Shown: positions 54,809 through 64,000 of the stretch, one piece after another | Layout: each line of letters opens with the position of its first letter | Numbering within the stretch: position 1 is the stretch's first letter | Origin: Isoetes taiwanensis | Taxonomy: Eukaryota > Streptophyta > Lycopodiopsida > Isoetales > Isoetaceae | Direction: 5' to 3' | Length of the DNA stretch: 64,000 nucleotides | Assembly: GCA_021234155.1 (NCBI GenBank) | Contig: JAJEKV010000051.1 | Span: forward strand, 5,770,698-5,834,697 | The notes under the pieces: generated by a model | Databases searched by the model: none | What the model saw: the letters and a program-made list of their open reading frames with translations, nothing else | Told to the model about the DNA's origin: nothing | Translations under genes and position numbers: made by a program

Positions 54809-55276
54809 AGATGTACCATACCCTGTGGTACCAAAGATCCCTTTCCTCGCCCATTCCCCCTCCCAACGTGTGGCAAGTGTCACTCGTTCGTCCAACCTGA
54901 AGCCACGGTGCCCTTTACCAGCGGCCCATCCTTTGCGCACCTGAATACCCTCTATCCTGGCCATCCTGCGGCATGATTCAATGCTGGGGATTGGAATTGG
55001 GAGGTTAATTCCAGCCATAACCGCCTTGAACGTGATGGATAATCAAGATTATACAACAGGCTCGAGCGTTTCCAACAAACATAGATCAATCCGGCCAAGA
55101 ATCAATCTCTTCCCCTAGTTTCGCTGCACACGGGAGCGATGGTGTCGATTAGGACCCGACCATAGATCGATGTCATAGCTCCGAGCAGTGGCAGACCAAC
55201 GGCAGCAGCTAGTAAACAGGTTTGTGCGCCCAAAGCCAAGAACAAAGGACCAGCAGCTAGCGGATTTGCACCTGCA

Positions 55277-56130
55277 ATGCCAAGGAGACCAACAAAGCGA
55301 GGGCAATGGACGGAGGACGAGTTGTCGAACGCTCTTGATGAGGTAAGTGAAAATGGAATTTCAATTAGAGAGGCATCTAGACGTTAAGGCATACCAGAGT
55401 CGTCCATCAGGGATTGGCTGTATGGGCAGATTTCAAAAAAGAATACAAGGCACCTCCAGATCCTGACACCAGCCCATGAAAAGGAATTGGTTGATTGGGC
55501 AATAGGCAGGGCAGAGCAGGGAATGGGTGTGACGCTGGCCGCTATAAAGGAACATGCAGCCGAGATGGCAAGGGAGGGTAATTCAGCCTTTGATGGTGTG
55601 CTAGGGAGCAAATGATGGAAGCTTTTCAAGCAAAGACACACTGAGATCTTTTTTCAGTCTAGAGTCCCTGGAGGGGTATCATCTGATCGACCTCATCTCA
55701 TATTGCTGGATGGCCATGCTAGCCATATGGGCCCGGATGTCATCCTTCTTTGCGCAAAAAAGATGGGCATACATTTTGCCCTACTACCTGCCAACACATC
55801 GCATAGGCTACAACCACTAGATGTATCTTGTTTTGCACCATTCAAATCTGCATTCAAAAGACTTAGGGTAGACTATATGATGAAGAAGGGTGGGACTGAA
55901 CCAAAGAGGGAAGATATAGTTGAACTGATTTCCCATTCTATTGTAGCTGGTCTCCAACATAAAGGGCTCCATGGCAACTGGAATATGGCCATTTAACCCA
56001 ACAAAGGTGGTTCCTGTAAGGGAGAGACACATTAGAGAGATGGCTAAAATAGGTGTAGATGCCTAAGCCCTTGCAACAGCACAGGGCATGGACGAGGGTT
56101 TCTTCAGGGTTTGGAGAGCAGACATGGCAT
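55277..56130 (+). pseudogene. pogo-like transposase relic (CENP-B HTH and DDE part)
   Basis: From the ATG at 55277 one frame runs to 55996, broken only by TAA at 55385 and TGA at 55613. It has an N-terminal Psq-type HTH (KRGQWTEDELSNALDEV...GIPESSIRDWL), then a CENP-B/Tc5 HTH (LTPAHEKELVDWAIGRAEQ). After an internal deletion come LILLDGHASHMGPDVI and NTSHRLQPLDVSCFAPFKSA, which hold the second and third catalytic Asp. The first Asp and most of the catalytic core are missing. After 55996 the frame shifts and continues FNPTKVVPVRERHIREM to about 56065 and beyond. It could not make active transposase. Confidence 0.85.
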
Positions 56131-56399
56131 AGGTAGGCTATACACTTTTTATTATACAACTCATTCAATAGAACATTTGGTAACACCTCTGTCTAAGCAG
56201 GTCCAAGAGGCAACACCAACCACCTCTTTGAACAAGAATGTTGTAGATAAGGTATGCTATCTGTTGCCTGTGGTTTTGAATGGACAGAGCCCTATGGTTT
56301 ATTATTAAATCTTATCAATTCATGCAGGATGGTTATGACTCGGACGAGACAGTAGAAGAATAGAAGATATAGTTAATGGTCAAAGAGGCCATGATAGCA

Positions 56400-57732
56400 A
56401 AAAGCCACAAAACTTGTGTGATCAAATTTTGAAATGCAATAACATCTTTCATTCATAGTGCCTCTCAGGCAATTACATTGTTGAAAGCTAGGGAAGTAGA
56501 TATGACAAGGGCATATAAAAAGTCATATAAAAAGGCATATGAAAACATGGCATGTTTCTAAGGATCGTCCATTTGGCCAAGCATCACCAGCATGTGTTCA
56601 CCTCAGATCTCAGGGTTTACAGGGCTTTCAAAATTTACCCGATCCCCCTCAGCCACCATCACGCTATAGTACCAAGTCATGCTCACCTTTTGCATGATGG
56701 ATCTGATCATAGATATTGGGGTGACCACAACATTGAGGTTGGATCCTGTCGCAGTGGAGATTTCATCCAGATTAACAAGGCAGTTCTTCAATGTAAAGGA
56801 GCCAAGCTCCTTTGTTTGCTAGGGGGCATCCGAATAACGGCGCTCTCTCTTCTACAAAGGAGAGGGCGTGCTGGGAAGCTACGGTACCCACATCCTGTTA
56901 TGCCTTGGCCACGCCTTGATTGCCCTTTCATTATGCTGCAGACCAAGAGGATATGAATTATATAAACTATTTACTACAACCACAGGCTCTTCGAATAGAT
57001 TACATTACCCTTGAGTTCGGAGTTGAACTGATGCAAGAATGCAGACGAACTGAAGCAGGCCAAAGCGAGCTGCAAACTTCAGATGGGATGCCAATTGAAG
57101 GAAAAATCCCCACTTTTTATAGCCCGAAATGGCATGATGGGGCCTCCATCCGATTGTGCGAGGCACTCGAATCCATGAGCCTCCCAAATTTTGTGGAGAA
57201 GTCCTTGCTTGGGGTAGATCAATTGCCTTAGAGGAGAGGATTTGTTGGCAAAAGCGGGCAAAGGGGCCAGAAATGGAAGCGAATGATGGTCCCTGTACCA
57301 GCGATCAGTGGACCGTTGGGCCATGATGGCCATTTCGGGCAACGCGACTGCGATATTTGCATGAGGCCATCGGGTGAGGTACAACCGCCATGCCAGGCCA
57401 TGAACGGACGTGAGGCAGTGAGGAAATAGGGTTATGCATATCTTAGGGACGAGGTCTAGCTAGTAGCGAAATTTGGAACATAATTACCGCGATACCTAGC
57501 GACAAGAGGGCTTTGGGGGGCGCGAAAGTAGGCTCCAGACATGGCGTAACAGGCAACATGTATCGTGATGGGGTCACTTACACCCCCCTGACTTTGGAGC
57601 CACATAACTCTAGATTTTTTAAGGGCAATTTTTTGACTGGCATATGACATATCTGATTAGGTGTCCAATGACACTGGATTGAACCAATTGGACCATTTTT
57701 GGACAATTTAACGGGTTCGCCTCTTAAATCTT
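56400..57732. other. Interior of the pogo-like transposon, no gene recognised
   Basis: Small frames such as 56552-56956 show no known domain. This may be filler DNA of a non-autonomous derivative. Confidence 0.45.
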
Positions 57733-57754
57733 GTGAAACATGGCGACCCCACCC
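57733..57754 (-). repeat. Right TIR of the pogo-like transposon
   Basis: GTGAAA, three bases, then GGCGACCCCACCC; flanked by TA. Confidence 0.85.
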
Positions 57755-57756
57755 TA

Positions 57757-58253
57757 ACACTATCTATATATAAAAACGTGTAATCATGTGGGCGCCTTGT
57801 AAACAATATTTGATATATCCCTTGTGTAGTCAACTCCATATCAAATAGTAATGGACTTATATAAAATAGTGATGCCAAAAAACCTTTTTGGATCCTTATC
57901 GTCTATCAAGGCAAAAATGTGTGGATTGTTGATTGTGGAAGCAAATTAGCTTAATTCATTGGGAGGGAGGGGGGGTATTTTCTTTGCCTCTTGAGGCTAA
58001 ATATAAAGTGTTTGATAAAATTCGTAATCACTTACCTCTTAAACCATTTGATGTTGTGCTCTATGGGAAAGCTCCAAGTTGATCTTATGAAGAATTTGAG
58101 ACCCTACAACATTGTAACTATATATATGACATATGTCATCTATTATATGTGACATATCACTATATTATACATACTAGTAAACGGGTGCCCGACGTTGCCG
58201 GGCTAATGTCCTGGGCATGTGCTTTTACTTGGCCTTTAACACCCTAGTAAATA
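57757..58253. other. Spacer with a short protein-like stretch
   Basis: About 57970-58100 reads LPLEAKYKVFDKIRNHLPLK and PFDVVLYGKAPS on +, perhaps a retroelement relic; not identified. Confidence 0.35.
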
Positions 58254-59847
58254 TGTGTGACGTTCCAAGTATTTATACGGTATACGTATAAATATATTGA
58301 CACGTCACCTAGTATAGATACGCCACCATGGGGTATGGTAACCTAGGGGGTTGACCTAAAAGGGATTAAATTAGCTATGCTAATTTAATTATTAAGGATA
58401 ATAACCTATAACTAAGGAACTAATATTTAAAAGCCATAATTAAGTTAATTATGGCTTGGGAAGGCATACGTGGCCACCCTCGATTAGCTAACATGGTAAT
58501 GCTAATTGGGATCAATAGGGTGGATCAGCCCCATATCAACCACAACTCACCTTGAGCGGTGGGCGCCACCCTTGTGACGGTGGCGCCACCTTGGCGGTTG
58601 GGCGTCACCCTTTCCGACACCTGGCTGAACACCAAGACCAAGAAGATGGAAATCCCCAATGACAGCGGGTTAAGCAGAAACACGGTGGGTGGCTAGAGTA
58701 GTCGTGAATTCTAGGATAGCGCCCCTGTTGGGCACCTATTTGGGTTGTTAGTGCATTTCTCTGTGTTTTACTCGTAGGAACTAACCCTTGATTGTAAAGG
58801 TAAGTTCTCTTTATATTACGATTGGTTTTGCTCGTAAAGGATGGATTGATGGTTCTTGGCCTAATATTACTACGGAAATGGGGAATTAAGGGGGTAGAGA
58901 CCTCGAGCCATTTATTGTAGTATGCTCCTAGATAGAGCCCCAGATTATCCAGTTAATTGCGGCATTGTGTACAAGAGCCCAGGGTCATAGGCGCTATGGG
59001 TGGCTTAGCACCGGACAAGGAACACAGTGGTGAAGTGGGGTGGGGTCTTGCACGAACATAAAAGGCTCACGAGACTCCCTACAAAGTGAGCTAGGCGATA
59101 GCCTGTCCACGAGGGGCGTATGGGTCCGACACTCCACAGGTGTAGAGGTGTGACCCGTATGGGGCACCTTGCACTTTGAGTAGATTTAGGGTGAGTAAGT
59201 CGCATGCGGATGCGGGGGTCGCCGATGCGTACACGTATTCTCTAGCTCACCCATGGAACCCTTGTGATTTCGGAAGGACGCCTCACGACCCGCCCTCATC
59301 GGTTGGGGCTTCATGAACCCCGGAGTAGGCTCGGGGTGATGCCTCGAGCCTGCGTCTCCGGGAAGGCTATAGCGAAGCCATAGCGTGAATTGACCCATCG
59401 CAAAAGTGTGCATTGTGAAGTGGACCACCCTAGCCGATGTTCTATGCCCGATAACGCCGGGTTATACCTCTGTCTGCTGATCTCTTGAGGCCAAGCGTCG
59501 GTTTACCCTCACAGAGTCGGGCAGGGGGTAGAACCTTGGGTTTGGGGTGTGTTCTTAGGTTTAGATGCATATTCTTTGCCGTTGGTATTTGGATGGATGT
59601 GCCACCCCTTCATTGGTGGTTATTTATATATGATTTATTTGTGTGCTAACCCTTGTATTCACGCTTCCGCACATAGGCCCATTGAAGGCGTGGGCGAATG
59701 ACCCCTCGTGTCCCTTCACTTGAGCGTCTCATTATAGGCGGACCGAGTTAGGCGGAGGGCCTCGCTTATGGCAAGTTGGTTGCCATGGGGGGAAAGTCCC
59801 GTATGTATGTATACGGTAGAGGGTCATTATATGTTAGTGGGCGTCCA
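58254..59847 (+). repeat. Probable 5' LTR, about 1.6 kb
   Basis: Starts TGTG and ends ...GTCCA three bases before the primer site. The start is a guess between 58254 and 58256 because no second LTR is available for comparison. Confidence 0.5.
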
Positions 59848-59850
59848 CGG

Positions 59851-59862
59851 TGGTATCGAGCC
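59851..59862 (+). promoter_or_regulatory. Primer-binding site, one base short of tRNA-iMet match
   Basis: TGGTATCGAGCC equals the standard TGGTATCAGAGCC with one base missing. Confidence 0.65.
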
Positions 59863-62800
59863 GTGATTTGGGCATTGAAATCATAGCACCGACTAAACCC
59901 TAACTTCGCTAGTTGGTAGTTAGGGAGAGAGTTAAGCAAGAGTGATTGTTTAAGTCTTTGATGTTTGATTTAGTGCTAGGTTAATGTAATAGGCTGTAAT
60001 TCCTTAAGAAGTGCGGGCCGATTTGGAAGACCCAAGTTTTCGAAGAGCTATAACTTTGTGTAGGTAGCTCGGATAAAGGAGAAAACGGCTCCAATGGATC
60101 GGGCACCTCTCAATTACCCTAGGGGGCACGTCCCCCGAGGTCAAAAAGACAACAGGCCGCCGAAAAATGAAAAGAAATTTGCCTTACTCGAGAAGGTGTT
60201 TCTTTTCAAAAATAAAAGCAGTATATAAACGCTTGGCCCCATCTGATCGTAGCGTATTTTTATCTGGCCTTTGTTTAAAAATTTTATAAAAAAAAAATTA
60301 ATATTTTTTGAAAATTTTTATAAAAGTTAAAAGTTGAAATTTGAATTTTGAACTATATTTTTGGGCGTGTGCTTTCTCTGAGCACCCTTTTCCGCCATAG
60401 CCGCCGGACTTAAGCTTCAAACTCGCCATAGCTGACCTCCACGCCTTCCTCGCAGCTGCCCTACACCTAGGTGGCCTTACTTACTTCTTAAGCGCCGACC
60501 CGCCTTGCTTGGCGCCTTCCTTCCTCCTTCCTTGCTGTTCTTTGTTAGTATAGCCATGCGGCGCTTCAAGCTAACCGTGGATTTGAAGAAGTTGGTATTC
60601 CGGTTATTTGCCGCCCTAGTCGAGCATCTTGCGAGGAAGACCCTATGATAGATATCATTCTTAACCTTTTTGTCAAGCACTTTTGAGGGGCCGGCGAGTC
60701 CCCTACCCTATCTTCCACTTCAACCTCAAGTTGCGCTTCCTCCTCAAGTTGAATGAAGCGGTCGGACTACACTCGTGGAGCGGGCCGGACCGTGCATGGC
60801 TGTGGTTAAGTTTTATCCCTCGCCGGGACCGGATGGCGACCTGCGAGCTTAGTGAATGAAGCCCGAAGGATCATGCATCTTGCGAGAGTGGAAGACTTGC
60901 ACCGGATAGCCGGTGCTCCACGGACATAAGAATGGAGCGTTTTTATTACTTGGGGAAAGGTCGGTATACTTACGTCGCAGAGAATACTTTAATCTTCCTA
61001 CCTTCTCTTGGAATGAAGACCTTAACAGCTTCATCTTTGAGAATGTCCCGCCAAGGTTTAGTCAAGGCCACCTGGAATCTATGCAGGAGGACATGAGCAG
61101 CCTGGCCCGGGACCAATTATCACACTTGAGATTGCTCGGCGCATACAAATGCGTCACGGACAAAAGGCCGGGGATGAAAGAGAGCGGCTCAAGAGGAAGG
61201 GGAGGACCTTCATAGCCAGCAGAGTGGGAATCAAGAGGGGGGCCAGCAAGATCACCAGCAGGTTGACCAGCAGGACCTAGGTGTTGGCCAGAATGTTAAT
61301 CCCCAGGAAAACCCTGTCGACGTTAACCGATCGGCGGACCCACAGCAGCCGAGCGGGCAAGGTAATCGGAGACTAAAGAGAACGAAGTCCCGGCCTATTA
61401 AGAGTGGGGTGCACTATAAGACCCGACTGCGGTGGGGATGCTTGATGCCAAGAAGACATCGGCTCGTAGGCGGAACACATCGTTGGCGGACAAAGCATCC
61501 TAACCGCGGCGGCAAATCCATTCGCCGCTTAAAGCTGACCCTTAAGCCGCATGAAACCCCACGAGGTTTCGGCCCGGACGCGGTAGCACCGCCGGAGATA
61601 CGTAAGTATCGAAGACTACCGAGCCATTGATCCGCAGCTTCCCTTCCGGCCACCTTGCGGGAGATTGCCGGGGACTTCAAGACCGACCTAAGGTTTCAAG
61701 CTTTTCGCGATCCTCGCCACGTGAAGGCTGAAGTATCTTATTGAACTTTTGAGCGACGCTAACCTTTGCGCCATACACGCTGCGAAAGAGGGTCACTATT
61801 ATGCCCAAGGACCTTCACCGGCACCGAAGGATCAGGGGATTTTAGGTGATGACCGACCGTCTTTTTTACGTTGTAAAATTTTTTGTAACTTATCCATGTA
61901 CTAGTCCCATTTTTGGGGTTGTGAATATAAAAACATTTTTTTTTGGAAATATATTATTAAGTAAATAAAAATTTTAATAATAATTTTGGGAAGCGTGCCA
62001 AAAAGTATAAAACCCCTTTTTGGCCATTAGGGTTTCATTTTCCCTTCTTGCTTGACGGCCTCCTTTCTCCTCCTTGGCGCCTTCACTCTTCATGGCTCGC
62101 CCAACCACTGGCGGCGGTGGTACTTAGGCGGAGAGCATTGGGACCCTGCGGTTCCCTTTGATCTTCTTCACCCCTACTGCTTGGCCGGGTAGACCTTATC
62201 TCCAACATGCGAGGCCCATCCGGATTATCTTTGCTTTCCTTGATTCTATTATGAGGAGATTGTACATGCGTTGCAATGAAAGGCGATGGGCAGCTCTATC
62301 TTGATTTTCACACCCGCACCGGATGTTGGGGGTGATGAGCATGCCCATAGCGTCATCAAAGGCATCGGGCGGCGAGGACCGACCTCCCTATTGCTACAAT
62401 AGATCGGGAAACCTGTTTTGAGGCCCGATTATGGCGGGCCGTCATTATGGACCCGATTACATAGAGGATGAGGAGATTCTGCTGAGCATTCTTCTCGCCT
62501 CTACCTCGACCCGAAGATGCCGAAGTCGTCAATGAGCAGGATTTCGTAAGATGGAAGGAACTTGCTACTGAAGCCCACGCCCGGTAGACAAAAAGCCCTT
62601 AAGCTCGAAGGGTTAAACCTTCTCCCTGCGGTACTCTTGAATGACCAAGAGTACACGATCTTCGAGGATATCATGTGGGCCTACGGCGTTCTTCTTGGGA
62701 TTCGCCCAAGAAAATAGAAATTCTTTATGATCTTGCGAGTATTGCCAAGATGACTTCATCGATTTCACCACCGGGTTGTGCAACTTTGCCCAAGTAGAAA

Positions 62801-63621
62801 CCTCTTGGCATATCGGCCCGAAGAGCAAGAGCCCAACCGCCCGGTTCTTACTTCTTACGACACACCCCGACCTCGGAAGAGCGGTTTGCGGCCCAGACCG
62901 CGGCCATCTCTCCGGAACCGCCTCTGCGAATCACCATGGGAGAAGTGGATCGGGGCGAGGAAGACCTTTGGGACACCAAGGTCAGCCTTGAGGATGACGG
63001 GGAAGAAGAAGAAGAGGAGAAACTCCCCATCAATTTGGAAAAGAAGCGGAAACCTCCACCAGGCCCCTCGAGGTTAGGGCAATGGGCAACCATGTGGCCC
63101 GATTCTTTCTCTCGACCTTAAAAGCCAAGGAGAGGTGCTATTTTTCTCTAAGAACCTAGGGCCTTCTTACCGAAGCTTCTTGGTGGGCGCTCAGAGCCAT
63201 ATCTACTTTCGGGCCATAAGAAGATTGACTATCACATCACCACCATTACTTTGGTCCGTAGAGATTTGGCTATAGCAGCATTGGGGGCGTGGCGGGGCTG
63301 CGCTAACATGCGCCTCCTTGTGGCAGCGCCTTTGGCTACCTACTTACCACCTGAGGCAGCAGCTCGAGCCGCCCTTTCTGCTAGCCCTAGCGCCACTTTG
63401 ATGCGTTATCGTCCACCTCCTCAGCCAATGGGCCGAAGGCGAGGGACCTAGCTCCTAGATGATTGTATTATGTATTTTGCATTACGAAATCAACGTAAAA
63501 TTTTCATTGGCAATGTCTTAAGCCATGGTTATCACTCGTGATGTGTTATCCTTTATGATTACTGTCTATTGTATCAATCAATATGTAATGCCAATATAAT
63601 TTTGAATGGATCTCTTCCATG
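59863..63621. other. Internal region of the LTR element, no intact gene
   Basis: Leader and probable gag region. Short frames (61409-61630 with KTRLRWGCLMPRRHR; 62936-63121 with EEEEEEKLPINLEKKRK) are basic or acidic, as in gag linkers, but frames break every 200 bp or so. A Pro/Ala-rich frame runs 63251-63451. Confidence 0.4.
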
Positions 63622-64000
63622 ATGCGTCACTATATCTCTTGGAATTCTTTGGTACTATATGCTCATCGCGCCGTTTTGCGAGAAGAAACATTGGAGGATG
63701 CGAAAGAGGATCCAGGAAACGAGATATTGAGGGATGACCAAGGACCTCTGAGCGGGATTACGGGCAAAGATGCGGCGGAGTATCCGGGCGAGAAAGTGGA
63801 GCGAGATGAGGAATCTGAGCGGAAAGAACCATATGATCCAGGACAAGGGGATGGCGATAGTTACCCTCCTCAGAAACGGGCTTTCGATGATTTGAAATGG
63901 ACCCTGCGCACATGGGACTCTTTTGGAATATGTCCGGACATGAAGCCGCCGAGGATGCCAATGATCACCTCGGCAAATCTTTCGGCGCTTCTCACGGAGG
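63622..64000 (+). CDS. Open charged frame running off the right edge
   Basis: From ATG at 63622 the frame stays open for 126 codons to the window end. It begins MRHYISWNSLVLYAHRAVLR and is then strongly acidic (EETLEDAKEDPGNE, EKVERDEESERKEPYD), followed by KRAFDDLKWTLRTWDSFG. It lies where the LTR element's gag-pol would be. No motif identifies it; it could be a gag/pol linker or an extra ORF of a large element. A host exon cannot be excluded. Confidence 0.4.
   Translation, partial: MRHYISWNSLVLYAHRAVLREETLEDAKEDPGNEILRDDQGPLSGITGKDAAEYPGEKVERDEESERKEPYDPGQGDGDSYPPQKRAFDDLKWTLRTWDSFGICPDMKPPRMPMITSANLSALLTE

Larger units (their letters stand above)
54787..57754 (+). mobile_element. pogo/Tc5-like DNA transposon (2968 bp, TA flanks)
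   Basis: TIRs of 22 bp match at 19 positions: GGGTGGGGTCGCC at 54787 and GGCGACCCCACCC ending 57754, flanked by TA (54785-54786 and 57755-57756). Inside is a pogo-type transposase relic. DNA from 56400 to 57730 is non-coding or unrecognised. TA duplication plus DDE_1-type transposase fits the Tc1/mariner superfamily, pogo branch. Confidence 0.85.
58254..64000 (+). mobile_element. LTR retrotransposon, 5' part (continues past the window)
   Basis: A GC-richer block begins TGTGTGACGTTCC (58254), typical of LTR starts, and is followed at 59851 by a tRNA-Met-like primer site. The 3' LTR lies outside. Internal frames are mostly broken until an open frame starts at 63622. No RT or integrase is visible, so superfamily is not assigned. 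Confidence 0.55.

Noticed and set aside
57733..59428. Small GC-rich frames around the LTR
   Set aside because: No motif, start context or continuity; they lie in LTR sequence.

Overview
This is a window of nuclear DNA from a land plant, most likely one with a large, repeat-rich genome. Two host genes can be recognised. One is a plasma-membrane-type autoinhibited Ca2+-ATPase (ACA8/9/10 group), whose last 17 exons lie on the + strand between 321 and 19963. The other is a two-exon leucine-rich-repeat receptor pseudokinase resembling Arabidopsis SKM1 (At2g25790), on the - strand at 28646-25767. Multi-kilobase introns, many layers of non-LTR retrotransposons and a possible DIRS-type element suggest a fern, lycophyte or gymnosperm rather than a compact angiosperm genome. 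The species cannot be fixed from the sequence alone.

Layout. 1-20 kb: the Ca2+-ATPase. Its long introns hold a 7.1 kb antisense L1-type LINE with a 17-bp target duplication, a tRNA-derived SINE tandem nested in that LINE, and a 555-bp MITE nested in the SINE. A further intron holds a second kind of LINE with an 868-codon open reverse transcriptase frame, set between long CT microsatellites inside an inverted-repeat unit. 20-25 kb: a hAT-like MITE and a decayed element whose RT, RNase H and tyrosine-recombinase remnants look DIRS-like. 25.8-28.6 kb: the receptor pseudokinase gene. 30-35 kb: a pair of ~690-bp direct repeats around 3.8 kb of apparently non-coding DNA. 35.6-39.6 kb: a decayed LINE with ORF1 and RT remnants and a tandem-repeat 5' region. 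41.9-42.4 kb: a 5'-truncated LINE copy. 43.7-49.4 kb: a nearly intact Ty1/copia element on the - strand, with LTRs about 97% identical and a GATGT target duplication. 53.1-54.7 kb: a cluster of 22-bp palindromes. 54.8-57.8 kb: a pogo/Tc5-like DNA transposon with TIRs, TA flanks and a broken transposase. From 58.25 kb to the edge: the 5' LTR and internal part of another LTR retrotransposon.

The most interesting signals are two. First, the tyrosine-recombinase retroelement remnant at 21.7-24.7 kb, an order rarely reported from land plants as far as I know. Second, a recurring LINE 3' end seen about nine times: a stem-loop followed directly by a short simple-repeat tail whose unit differs between copies (TTCTA, CACTT, TTGAA, CTTC and others). 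This looks like a conserved reverse-transcription start signal. The two host genes have no obvious functional link; most of the remaining recognisable sequence is mobile DNA.
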